Source of the DNA: DATGMS01 sp040905145
GTDB taxonomy: Bacteria > Bacteroidota > Bacteroidia > Cytophagales > Cyclobacteriaceae
Length of the DNA: 64,000 nucleotides
NCBI GenBank assembly: GCA_040905145.1
Contig: JBBDSC010000164.1
Location: 1-64,000, forward strand
Direction of reading: 5' to 3'
Shown here: positions 17,499 to 25,544 of the stretch, piece after piece
How the letters are laid out: every line of letters begins with the position of its first letter
Numbering within the stretch: the first letter of the stretch is position 1
The notes under the pieces: generated by a model
The model's database searches: none
Told to the model about the DNA's origin: nothing
What the model saw: only the letters and a program-made list of their open reading frames with translations
Program-made: the position numbers and the translations under genes

Positions 17499-18853
17499 AA
17501 ATATTCGAACTTTCCAAAGAGTACCTGGAAAGCCTGAGAGAAAGCATTGCCCAGGAGGACATTGAGTTTATCAGGCAATCCATGGAAGGTGTCAATGAAG
17601 CGGATGTGGCGTCTTTGTTGGATGAATTGGACATGGAGGAGGCCCTGTACGTGCTACGGACGCTGGATCATGGTCTTTCTGCGGATATCCTGATAGAACT
17701 GGACGAAGATTCTCAATATAAGGTCATCAAAGCCATGGAGCCAGAAGAGTTGGCGCTGCTCATAGATAATATGGAGTCGGATGATGCCGTGGATGTGCTG
17801 AACCAGCTGGTCGTAAAAGACAGAGAGGATGTCATCAGTCACCTTCAGGAAAAGGAAAAGTCAGCCCATATCCTGGATCTGTTGCGTTATGATGAGGATA
17901 GTGCAGGGGGGTTGATGGCCAAAGAATTAATCAAGGCCAATTTAAACTGGACGGTGGTCCAGACCATTGATGAAATCAGGAGACAGGCAGAAAATGTGGA
18001 AAAAATATATGCCATATATGTCGTAGATAATAAGGAAAAGCTTCTGGGCAGAGTCTCATTAAAAAAAATCATATTGGCTTCCTCAACAACTAAAATTGCA
18101 GATATCTATGACGATGAGGTATTATCTGTACCCACTTATATGGACGAGGAAGAGGTGGCAGAAATCATGCGGAGGTATGATTTGGAAGCAGTACCTGTGG
18201 TAAATGTCAAGAACAAGCTGGTGGGAAGAATTACTGTTGATGATATTCTGGATGTAATGAGGGAACAAGCAGAAGAGGATATCCAGGCGATGACCGGGAT
18301 CTCGGAGGATGTGGAAGAATCTGATTCTGTTTTTAAACTGTCCAAGGCCAGATTGCCCTGGTTGTTGATAGGAATGATAGGGGGCCTGTTAGGGGCGGGG
18401 TTTATTGGCTTTTTTGAAGAAGGCATCAATGCAGTAACAGCGTTGGCATTTTTCATCCCTTTGATCACAGCCACAGGGGGAAATGTAGGGATACAGTCCT
18501 CTTCCTTGGTAGTACAGACCTTGGCCAACAAATCCATATTTGAGGAAAGCTTGGGCAAAAGGTTTGGCAAAGTACTTCTTGTAGCCTTGTTCAATGGATT
18601 GGTGCTGGCTTGTTTTGTTTTTTCTACCGTAGTATTTATTTATGGTGAACCTTATAATTTTGGCTTTGTGGTTTCAATAGCTTTGTTCTGTGTAGTGGTT
18701 TTGGCTTCTTTTATGGGAACTTTCACTCCTATTCTTTTAGATAAAGTAGGGATTAATCCAGCAATGGCCTCCGGTCCTTTCATCACCACGGCCAACGATC
18801 TAATTGGTTTGGCCGTTTATTTTGCCGTGGCCACCATGTTGTTGAAACTTTAG
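17486..18853 (+). CDS. mgtE: Magnesium transporter MgtE
   Basis: A 455-residue MgtE channel. The N-terminal helical domain (to about 130) contains the acidic repeats LLDELDMEEALYVLRTL and LIDNMESDDAVDVLNQL. Tandem CBS domains (about 130-265) sense Mg2+, and the transmembrane part (about 290-455) includes the pore signature TATGGNVGIQSSSLVV and the late NDLIGLAVYF helix. The only start consistent with the family is TTG at 17486, inside the last codons of rsmA; the next ATG would remove about 30 residues of the N domain. The overlap implies coupled translation. Confidence 0.95.
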   Translation: METVKIFELSKEYLESLRESIAQEDIEFIRQSMEGVNEADVASLLDELDMEEALYVLRTLDHGLSADILIELDEDSQYKVIKAMEPEELALLIDNMESDDAVDVLNQLVVKDREDVISHLQEKEKSAHILDLLRYDEDSAGGLMAKELIKANLNWTVVQTIDEIRRQAENVEKIYAIYVVDNKEKLLGRVSLKKIILASSTTKIADIYDDEVLSVPTYMDEEEVAEIMRRYDLEAVPVVNVKNKLVGRITVDDILDVMREQAEEDIQAMTGISEDVEESDSVFKLSKARLPWLLIGMIGGLLGAGFIGFFEEGINAVTALAFFIPLITATGGNVGIQSSSLVVQTLANKSIFEESLGKRFGKVLLVALFNGLVLACFVFSTVVFIYGEPYNFGFVVSIALFCVVVLASFMGTFTPILLDKVGINPAMASGPFITTANDLIGLAVYFAVATMLLKL

Positions 18854-18861
18854 GATAAACA

Positions 18862-19791
18862 ATGAAAGTACTGATCATAGATGAAATGCACCAGAGCATC
18901 ATTCCTTTATTGAGCGATGAGGGTTTTGAAGTGGATTACAGACCTGATATAAAAAGAAAAGAAATCGAAGAAACTATCCACCAATATCAGGGGCTGATCA
19001 TTCGATCCAAGACAACCATGGACAGGGTCCTGTTAACAAAAGCCACTCAGCTTAAATTTATAGGCAGGGCCGGGGCTGGTTTGGACAAAATCGATCTTGA
19101 TTACCTGGAAGAGAGGAATATCCCATTGTTTAACGCTCCTGAAGGGAACCGCGATGCGGTGGCAGAGCATGCCATAGGGATGCTATTGGCACTGTTCAAT
19201 CATATCCCTAGTGCAGATCAGGAGGTTCGGAACCAAATCTGGCTAAGGGAAAAAAACAGGGGGGAAGAGCTTGCGGGAAAGACCGTAGGCATATTTGGGT
19301 TTGGTAATATGGGGGAAGCTTTTGCAAAGAAGCTCCGTGGGTTTGAGGTAAAAGTATTGGCCTATGACAAATATAAGACAGGGTATGGGGGAGAGCTTGC
19401 CGAGGAAGTATCCTTCGAAAGAATTCAGGAAGAAGCCGATATTTTGAGTGTACATGTACCTTTGACCTTTGAAACGAGGAATTTCTTTACCATGGAGGTA
19501 ATAAGTGAATTCAGGAAACCTTTTTATTTTATCAATACAGCAAGGGGAGAAGTTATCAGCTTTGATACCCTTAATGAAGCGCTAAAGTCAGGGAAAATGA
19601 AAGGTGCTTTGTTGGATGTGTTGGAGAATGAGAAACTTCATGCGCTGAGCTCCTCACAACAACTGTCCTTTCAAAAATTGGCCGAAAGGAGCAATGTTCT
19701 TTTTTCACCACATATAGCTGGTTGGACATTTCAATCCTACGAAAAAATCAATAAAGTACTTGTTAATAAAGTGTTAGGAGTAATAAAATGA
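18862..19791 (+). CDS. D-isomer-specific 2-hydroxyacid dehydrogenase
   Basis: A 309-residue NAD-dependent dehydrogenase of the SerA-like family. The Rossmann motif is GIFGFGNMGEAFAKKL (about 139-154), and catalytic Arg (INTARGEVIS), Glu (DVLENEK) and His (SPHIAGWTFQS) are all present. The length is that of the ACT-less two-domain form. It could be a phosphoglycerate dehydrogenase or a hydroxypyruvate/2-ketoacid reductase; no serC or serB neighbour helps decide. It starts 8 bases after mgtE, so it probably shares its transcript. Confidence 0.9.
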   Translation: MKVLIIDEMHQSIIPLLSDEGFEVDYRPDIKRKEIEETIHQYQGLIIRSKTTMDRVLLTKATQLKFIGRAGAGLDKIDLDYLEERNIPLFNAPEGNRDAVAEHAIGMLLALFNHIPSADQEVRNQIWLREKNRGEELAGKTVGIFGFGNMGEAFAKKLRGFEVKVLAYDKYKTGYGGELAEEVSFERIQEEADILSVHVPLTFETRNFFTMEVISEFRKPFYFINTARGEVISFDTLNEALKSGKMKGALLDVLENEKLHALSSSQQLSFQKLAERSNVLFSPHIAGWTFQSYEKINKVLVNKVLGVIK

Positions 19792-19821
19792 GCTTTAAAA
19801 CCATTATTTTGTCCGGTAAGA

Positions 19822-19853
19822 ATTGCTTTCTAGTTGATATTGCGTTATCTTTG
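19822..19853 (+). promoter_or_regulatory. greA: Candidate greA promoter
   Basis: TATCTTTG at 19846-19853 matches the Bacteroidota -7 consensus TAnnTTTG, with ATTG at 19822-19825, 20 bases upstream, as a -33 element. Transcription would begin near 19860 and give a leader of about 80 bases containing the hairpin at 19883-19906. Confidence 0.6.
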
Positions 19854-19882
19854 TAAGACAAAATATCAGTAATAGATAAGGA

Positions 19883-19916
19883 AACGGTCTCAGGAATGAG
19901 ACCGTTATTTTATTTT
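19883..19916 (+). terminator. Hairpin with T-rich tail in the greA leader
   Basis: AACGGTCTCA and TGAGACCGTT form a perfect 10-base-pair stem closed by a GGAA tetraloop, followed by ATTTTATTTT. The position is downstream of the candidate greA promoter and 26 bases upstream of the greA ATG. It is therefore either the terminator of the preceding dehydrogenase transcript or an attenuator that ends part of the greA transcripts early. Confidence 0.75.
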
Positions 19917-19941
19917 CCATGGAGTTATAAATTATTTTAAA

Positions 19942-20415
19942 ATGGGAAACATTCAATATTATACGGAAGAGGGTCTAAAGAGACTAAAGGATGAGCTTCA
20001 GGAATTGAAGACCAAAGGCAGGACGGATATTGCAAAGCAAATTGCGGAAGCAAGGGACAAAGGTGACTTAAGTGAGAATGCTGAATATGATGCGGCAAAA
20101 GATGCACAAGGTCATTTGGAGTTGAAAATTGCCAAATTGGAACAAGTAGTGGGCAATGCAAGGGTATTGGATAATTCTAAGTTGGATATATCAAAAGTGG
20201 GGGTGCTCTGCACCGTAAAGATCAAGAATATAAAAAACGGATTGACTGTTGCTTATACCTTGGTATCCGAGGAAGAAGCTGATTTAAAAGAAAATAAAAT
20301 TTCTACCGGTTCACCTTTCGGAAAGGGTCTATTGGGAAAAAAAGTAGGAGATATCGCGCAGGTAAATGCCCCAGCGGGTATTGTTGAATTTGAAATATTG
20401 GAAATAACCCATTAA
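19942..20415 (+). CDS. greA: Transcription elongation factor GreA
   Basis: A 157-residue GreA, which rescues backtracked RNA polymerase by stimulating transcript cleavage. The N-terminal coiled coil contains YTEEGLKRLKDELQELK and the acidic tip AEARDKGDLSENAEYDAAKD; the C-terminal FKBP-like domain ends IVEFEILEI. Length and motifs are normal. It has its own candidate promoter and a leader hairpin that may attenuate it. The HIT gene follows after 46 bases. Confidence 0.97.
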   Translation: MGNIQYYTEEGLKRLKDELQELKTKGRTDIAKQIAEARDKGDLSENAEYDAAKDAQGHLELKIAKLEQVVGNARVLDNSKLDISKVGVLCTVKIKNIKNGLTVAYTLVSEEEADLKENKISTGSPFGKGLLGKKVGDIAQVNAPAGIVEFEILEITH

Positions 20416-20461
20416 ATCATCATCCCGGTCATTCTTTAATCAGGACTTTTTACCTTTACTC

Positions 20462-20857
20462 ATGGCATCTATATTCACAAAAATCATCAACAGGGAAATC
20501 CCCGGACATATTGTTGCGGAAGAGGAGAATTTCATTGCTTTTTTAGATATCATGCCCTTGGTAAAAGGTCATTTGCTGATCGTGCCGAAAATAGAAGTGG
20601 ATTATCTTTTTGACTTGGAAGACGATCTTTATATAAGCCTTCATCTTTTTGCCAAAAAAGTCGCAAAAGCACAGAAAAAAGCAATCCCATGTTCCAGGAT
20701 CGGTGTGGCGGTGATCGGTCTTGAAGTGCCGCATGTTCATATACATTTGGTTCCCATGAACACCATGGACGATATCAACTTCGGCAGGCCGAAGTTAAAG
20801 TTAAGCGAGGCGGAATTGTCAGGGATTGCGGCAAAGATCAAAGCTGAGATGGATTGA
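20462..20857 (+). CDS. HIT family hydrolase
   Basis: A 131-residue histidine-triad protein. It opens with SIFTKIINREIPGHIVAEEE, the usual start of HINT-type nucleotide hydrolases, and the active-site triad appears as VPHVHIHLVPM near residue 95-100. Family members hydrolyse nucleoside phosphoramidates or dinucleotides. It is the second gene after greA with a 46-base gap, a pairing often seen in Bacteroidota. A weak inverted repeat (AGAGG/CCTCT, about 20867-20885) follows the gene. Confidence 0.95.
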   Translation: MASIFTKIINREIPGHIVAEEENFIAFLDIMPLVKGHLLIVPKIEVDYLFDLEDDLYISLHLFAKKVAKAQKKAIPCSRIGVAVIGLEVPHVHIHLVPMNTMDDINFGRPKLKLSEAELSGIAAKIKAEMD

Positions 20858-21007
20858 AGTTATATAGAGGGGCTTTTTCACCTCTTAAATACCCTTTGTT
20901 CATCGGTAGTCGGTAATCGGTGAAAAAGTATTAAGTACAAGGTACTAAGTATGTGGTATTTTGTATTTCCCTGAACACAATCCATTCCTTCCTGTTCCGT
21001 CTCGGGT

Positions 21008-21029
21008 GCCCACAGCTTTAGCTGTGGGC
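21008..21029. repeat. REP-like palindrome with GCTTTAGC core
   Basis: GCCCACAGCT and AGCTGTGGGC form a near-perfect palindrome around the core AGCTTTAGCT, in the 268-base gap between the convergent HIT and htrA genes. The rest of the gap is low-complexity sequence (about 20902-20960, with repeated CGGTAGTCGGTAATCGG and TTAAGTAC-like words) plus a small TGCCTAA/TTAGGCA inverted repeat near 21081-21097. A related GCTAAAGC/GCTTTAGT core recurs at 50728 and 50853. It is probably a dispersed REP-type element. Confidence 0.6.
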
Positions 21030-21125
21030 GGGAATAAATCCTTGAAAACGGCTTTAAAAAATTACGTGAAGACTGTCACATGCCTAACATTAGGCATTTT
21101 CAGTCTCCGGTCTTCCAGCCATTTT

Positions 21126-22568
21126 CTATTTAACATTATAAGATTGCATAAATGGCTGGCCATTGGATGACACCCCTTCGAGCAGCAGCTTACCACTGTG
21201 CTTTTCCAAAAACTCACCGATTATTGAAGGGTTTTTGGCTGGTTTTCCATTGATTTGGGTAATTATAAAACCATTTCCCAATCCCAGGTCATAAAGATAG
21301 CCCCGCTTAAGTCCGGTGATTTTTATTCCGTGCGGGATATCCAATCGGTCCCTTTCAATGGCATTGACGGATTCAAGCCTTGCTCCCAAAAGAGGAGAAG
21401 TATAAAATTCCCTTTTGATCACCCCTGTTCCGCCTTCCAGGTTTTGAAGGGTTAATTGGGCAGTTTTCCGGTTATTGTTTCGGATAAAATCCATCGTCAC
21501 TTTATCCCCTGGATAAAAGTAGGATAGCGCTTCTTCAAAATTCCCTTTGCTTTTAATGGCCGTCCCCTCGACCTCGGTAATCACATCATTTCTTTGAAGA
21601 TCCGATTTTGCGGCAGCGCCATTCCTCAGCACATGGGTCACGATGACGCCATCCATGGATTTCAATTGCATCTCTTCGGCCAGTTCAGGAGTGATATCAA
21701 CCACATCAACTCCAGGAATGGCTTTTTGTACTTCTCCATATTTGATCAGATCATTGGCAACTTTTGTGGCAATATCTATTGGAACGGCAAATCCATAACC
21801 CGTATAAGAGCCGGTCCTGGAAAGAATAGCGGTGTTAATGCCCACCAGCTCTCCATGGATATTGACCAAAGCCCCACCTGAATTTCCGGGATTGATGGCG
21901 GCATCTGTTTGAATAAAGGACTCCAAAGGAAAATCCCCGCCAAGGATGTTAATTTGCCTTTCTTTAGCGGACACAATACCGGCAGTGACTGTTGAAGTGA
22001 GGTTAAAAGGATTGCCTACAGCAATGACCCACTCACCAATCTTCAGATCCCTACTGCTTCCTTTTTTGATGGCAGGAAGATTATCGGCATCTATTTTTAA
22101 TACTGCAATGTCCGTATTGGCATCTACCCCTATCAGCTCTGCTTTATAAGTTCTTTTCTGATGTACCACTTCAATGGTTTCTGCCCTATCAATCACATGG
22201 TTATTGGTCACGATATACCCATCATCACTGATAATAACACCAGATCCGGTACTCACCCTTTGGGGGTCACCCCTTTCCCCAAAAAAGAAATCAAACATGC
22301 TGTACCTTCTGTAATCGGTTCCTGAAAAATTTTTGATAAAAACTACAGATCCCATGCTTTTCTCAGATGCCTCCACAAAAGAAACGGGCAGATTGGGGTT
22401 GGTCTTGGCGGCTTGGTCACTATAGTTTATTGGGATGTTCTTTTGAAAGCTTTCCACCATGGGAGCCTGACTAATGACTTCATTATTAAAATAAGTGGTT
22501 TGGTACGACCAAGCCCCCAGTATTCCTGCTGAAAATGCGATTACAAATGTTTTTAGACTTTTGTTCAT
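21126..22568 (-). CDS. HtrA/DegP-type periplasmic serine protease
   Basis: A 480-residue S1C protease-chaperone. An N-terminal hydrophobic segment (about 5-22, SLKTFVIAFSAGILGAWSY) is a signal or anchor. The trypsin-like domain has the full triad: His124 (TNNHVID), Asp153 (NTDIAVLKI) and Ser230 (NPGNSGGALV). Two PDZ domains follow (about 280-370 and 390-470). It should degrade or refold misfolded envelope proteins. It is divergent from dxr-rseP across 279 bases, which fits an envelope-stress grouping with the site-2 protease RseP. A near-palindrome AGATCA-AC-TGATCT lies 33 bases upstream of its start (22601-22614). Confidence 0.96.
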   Translation of the reverse strand: MNKSLKTFVIAFSAGILGAWSYQTTYFNNEVISQAPMVESFQKNIPINYSDQAAKTNPNLPVSFVEASEKSMGSVVFIKNFSGTDYRRYSMFDFFFGERGDPQRVSTGSGVIISDDGYIVTNNHVIDRAETIEVVHQKRTYKAELIGVDANTDIAVLKIDADNLPAIKKGSSRDLKIGEWVIAVGNPFNLTSTVTAGIVSAKERQINILGGDFPLESFIQTDAAINPGNSGGALVNIHGELVGINTAILSRTGSYTGYGFAVPIDIATKVANDLIKYGEVQKAIPGVDVVDITPELAEEMQLKSMDGVIVTHVLRNGAAAKSDLQRNDVITEVEGTAIKSKGNFEEALSYFYPGDKVTMDFIRNNNRKTAQLTLQNLEGGTGVIKREFYTSPLLGARLESVNAIERDRLDIPHGIKITGLKRGYLYDLGLGNGFIITQINGKPAKNPSIIGEFLEKHSGKLLLEGVSSNGQPFMQSYNVK

Positions 22569-22847
22569 TCTTTGAAAATAGGAATAAATTATGTTTCTTC
22601 AGATCAACTGATCTATAAATTAACAATATTTAAGAATTGTATTAAAAGATCCTTTTTAGGCTTGTCCAATTAGGTAAAGCTGATTTTAAAGCTTCCAATA
22701 AAGTGCCAAACTTTTTTGACAGTAAAAAGAGACAGAAAATCCAAGGAAAAGTCTTTTAACCTTGTAAATTTGCCAGCCTATTGATTTCTCTTTTTAATAT
22801 CAAGAAGATTAGGGTATTGCAAAGAATAAGGAAAGTAACAACAATTC

Positions 22848-24017
22848 ATGTCAGGAAAAAAACGAGTGGCCTTATTGGGATCCACAGGAAGTATAGGGAT
22901 ACAGGCACTTGAAGTGATCAAAAGCCATTCGCAACGCTTCGAAGTGGAAGTGCTTACCGCTCAGAACAATGCGGATTTATTGATACAACAAGCTTTGGAT
23001 TTTGTGCCCAATGCGGTGGTGATAGGCAATGAGTCATTTTATGAAGTAGTAAAAGATGCTCTTGACTCTCATAATATTAAGGTATATGCCGGGGAACGGG
23101 CATTGGCACAGATCGTGGAAATGGACACCATAGATATTGTTTTGACAGCTTTGGTGGGCTATGCCGGACTGATGCCCACCATAAATGCCATCGAATCCGG
23201 AAAGCAAATTGCCTTGGCCAACAAAGAGACTTTGGTAGTAGCGGGGGAGCTGATCACTAATTTGGCCAGATCAAAAGGGATCAACATTTATCCCGTGGAT
23301 TCCGAACATTCCGCAATTTTTCAATGTTTGGCAGGAGAATTTCATAATCCCATCGAAAAGTTGATTTTAACAGCCTCAGGGGGGCCTTTTAGGGGAAAAG
23401 ATAGGGAGTTTCTTAAGAACGTAACCAAAGAACAGGCATTAAAGCACCCCAACTGGGATATGGGGGCCAAGATTACCATTGATTCGGCTTCTTTAATGAA
23501 CAAAGGACTTGAAGTGATTGAAGCAAAGTGGTTGTTTGGGGTTACCCCGTCACAAATTGAAGTAGTGGTCCACCCACAATCCATCATTCATTCTCTGGTG
23601 CAGTTTGAAGATGGATCCATTAAAGCACAACTTGGAGTACCGGATATGCGTATTCCCATACAGTTTGCGTTAAGTTACCCGGACCGCTATCCTTCAGCAT
23701 TCCCCAGATTTGACTTTACCCAATATCCTGAACTGAACTTTGAACAACCTGACCTTAAGACCTTCAGGAACTTGCAGCTGGCCTTTGATGCCTTGGAAAA
23801 GGGGGGGAATGCCGGTTGTATCCTGAATGCCGCCAATGAAATAGCCGTGGAAGCCTTTTTGGAGGACAGGATTGGCTTTTTGGAAATGCCTGATGTTATA
23901 AATGAAACTTTAAATACAATCGACTTTGTTAAACAACCGTCTTTGGAAGATTTTATTGAGTCTGACAAAAAATCAAGGATCTTAACAAACGAATTAATCA
24001 ACAAGCATAAAAAATAA
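22848..24017 (+). CDS. dxr: 1-deoxy-D-xylulose-5-phosphate reductoisomerase
   Basis: A 389-residue DXR, which converts DXP to MEP with NADPH in the non-mevalonate isoprenoid pathway. The N-terminal LLGSTGSIGIQALEVI binds NADPH; the metal and substrate motifs PVDSEHSAIFQ, LTASGGPF, NKGLEVIEAKWLF and VVHPQSIIHSLVQF are intact. The length is usual. rseP starts 3 bases after its stop, an operon order common in bacteria. A TAAATTTG octamer at 22765-22772 may be its -7 box, but no -33 partner was found. Confidence 0.97.
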   Translation: MSGKKRVALLGSTGSIGIQALEVIKSHSQRFEVEVLTAQNNADLLIQQALDFVPNAVVIGNESFYEVVKDALDSHNIKVYAGERALAQIVEMDTIDIVLTALVGYAGLMPTINAIESGKQIALANKETLVVAGELITNLARSKGINIYPVDSEHSAIFQCLAGEFHNPIEKLILTASGGPFRGKDREFLKNVTKEQALKHPNWDMGAKITIDSASLMNKGLEVIEAKWLFGVTPSQIEVVVHPQSIIHSLVQFEDGSIKAQLGVPDMRIPIQFALSYPDRYPSAFPRFDFTQYPELNFEQPDLKTFRNLQLAFDALEKGGNAGCILNAANEIAVEAFLEDRIGFLEMPDVINETLNTIDFVKQPSLEDFIESDKKSRILTNELINKHKK

Positions 24018-24020
24018 AGA

Positions 24021-25340
24021 ATGGATACATTAGTAATGGTGGCCCAGTTGCTGCTGGGTTTGTCAATTTTGGTTGGATTGCATGAGTTGGGGCACCTGCT
24101 CACAGCAAAGTTTTTTGGGATGAAAGTGGAGAAGTTCTCTATTGGATTTCCACCCAAAATTATTGGCTTTAAATGGGGGGAAACAGAGTATTCCATCGGA
24201 GCAATTCCATTGGGTGGATTTGTGAAAATTTCCGGCATGGTGGATGAGTCCATGGATACAGAGCAGCTATCTGCTGAGCCACAACCTTGGGAGTTTAGGG
24301 CAAAACCAGCTTGGCAAAGGCTTATTGTGATGCTGGGTGGAATTATTGTGAATGTCATTACCGGTATTCTCATTTTCGTATTTTTAGTGTATGATAGGGG
24401 AGAAACCTACTATTCAAGGGATCAGGTGGTGCAACATGGCATTGTGGCTTATGAGATAGGGGAGCGAATAGGTTTTCAGGATGGGGACAAAGTTTTGGAC
24501 ATCAATGGAGAGCCCTATGAAAGCCTTAATGATTTAAGCAGTGGAAGTGCCCTTTTGAGCAGCAATGGCTATTATACCGTGGACAGGGATGGGGAGATTT
24601 TGAAAATAAAAATTCCCGAGGGATTTATCAATTCCTTTTCCAACGAAGAAAGCATGTCCAATTTTATTAACATCAGATTTCCTTTTGAAGTACTGGATAT
24701 AGCTCCTGATGGACCAGCTGCAGAAATAGGATTGCAACAGGGGGATAGAATATTGGCCATCAATGATCAGAAGATTGAATATTTCAATGATTTACAAAGC
24801 GCATTGGAAGATTATGCCAACCAGGACGTAGAGCTGGCTGTTCAAAGAGGAAGTGAAACCATCAATAAATCTGTTCAGGTCAGGTCAGATGGGACCATAG
24901 GTATTGCCGTGAACCCGCTTTTGGAGCCTGTAAAAAAAGAGTATTCTTTCATGGAGGCTATACCACAGGGTACGGAAAGGGCATTTAGTGTGGTGATCGT
25001 AAATGCCAGGGCGATGGGTAAAATGTTTACCGGGGAAGTCTCTGCCAAAAATGTAAGTGGGCCGATAGGCATCGCGAAGATTTATGGAGACACCTGGGAC
25101 TGGGTGAAATTTTGGACCATTACCGGGCTTATCTCCATGATACTTGCCTTTATGAATTTACTTCCCATACCGGCCCTTGATGGGGGGCATGTGACGTTTC
25201 TGCTTTATGAAATGGTGTCAGGCAGGACTCCTTCGGATAGATTCTTGGAAAATGCCCAAAAAGTAGGAATGGTGCTCCTATTGGCTCTGATGGTTTTTGC
25301 CATAGGGAATGATATCTTGAAATTATTTGCTGGAAATTAA
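24021..25340 (+). CDS. rseP: RIP metalloprotease RseP (site-2 protease)
   Basis: A 439-residue intramembrane zinc protease. The zinc site HELGH (His21-His25) lies in the first membrane helix, and the second active-site motif MNLLPIPALDGGH is in a late helix. Two PDZ domains sit between them (about 115-200 and 215-290, the second including GPAAEIGLQQGDRILAIN). It cleaves anti-sigma factors or signal-peptide remnants within the membrane. It is adjacent to dxr with a 3-base gap and is followed by a strong intrinsic terminator. Confidence 0.96.
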   Translation: MDTLVMVAQLLLGLSILVGLHELGHLLTAKFFGMKVEKFSIGFPPKIIGFKWGETEYSIGAIPLGGFVKISGMVDESMDTEQLSAEPQPWEFRAKPAWQRLIVMLGGIIVNVITGILIFVFLVYDRGETYYSRDQVVQHGIVAYEIGERIGFQDGDKVLDINGEPYESLNDLSSGSALLSSNGYYTVDRDGEILKIKIPEGFINSFSNEESMSNFINIRFPFEVLDIAPDGPAAEIGLQQGDRILAINDQKIEYFNDLQSALEDYANQDVELAVQRGSETINKSVQVRSDGTIGIAVNPLLEPVKKEYSFMEAIPQGTERAFSVVIVNARAMGKMFTGEVSAKNVSGPIGIAKIYGDTWDWVKFWTITGLISMILAFMNLLPIPALDGGHVTFLLYEMVSGRTPSDRFLENAQKVGMVLLLALMVFAIGNDILKLFAGN

Positions 25341-25469
25341 ATTGGCAGTGGGAAATATACCTTTGCAATAAAAAAAACAGTGAAATAACAGCTAAAACCC
25401 GAAAAATTTTGCTTGACGCGACTGCCAATATGGAGTTTCTATTTCTTTGGCATGTCCATTGAGCTATTT

Positions 25470-25508
25470 AGAAGAACCTTTATTTATAAAAGGTTCTTCT
25501 CTTATTTT
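25470..25508 (+). terminator. Intrinsic terminator after rseP
   Basis: AGAAGAACCTTT (25470-25481) and AAAGGTTCTTCT (25489-25500) form a 12-base-pair stem with a 7-base A/T loop, followed by CTTATTTT. It sits 130 bases past rseP and 37 bases before lon, closing the dxr-rseP transcript. Confidence 0.8.
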
Positions 25509-25544
25509 ACGTCAACATGACAATTTAACAGTCATCCTGTCTTT

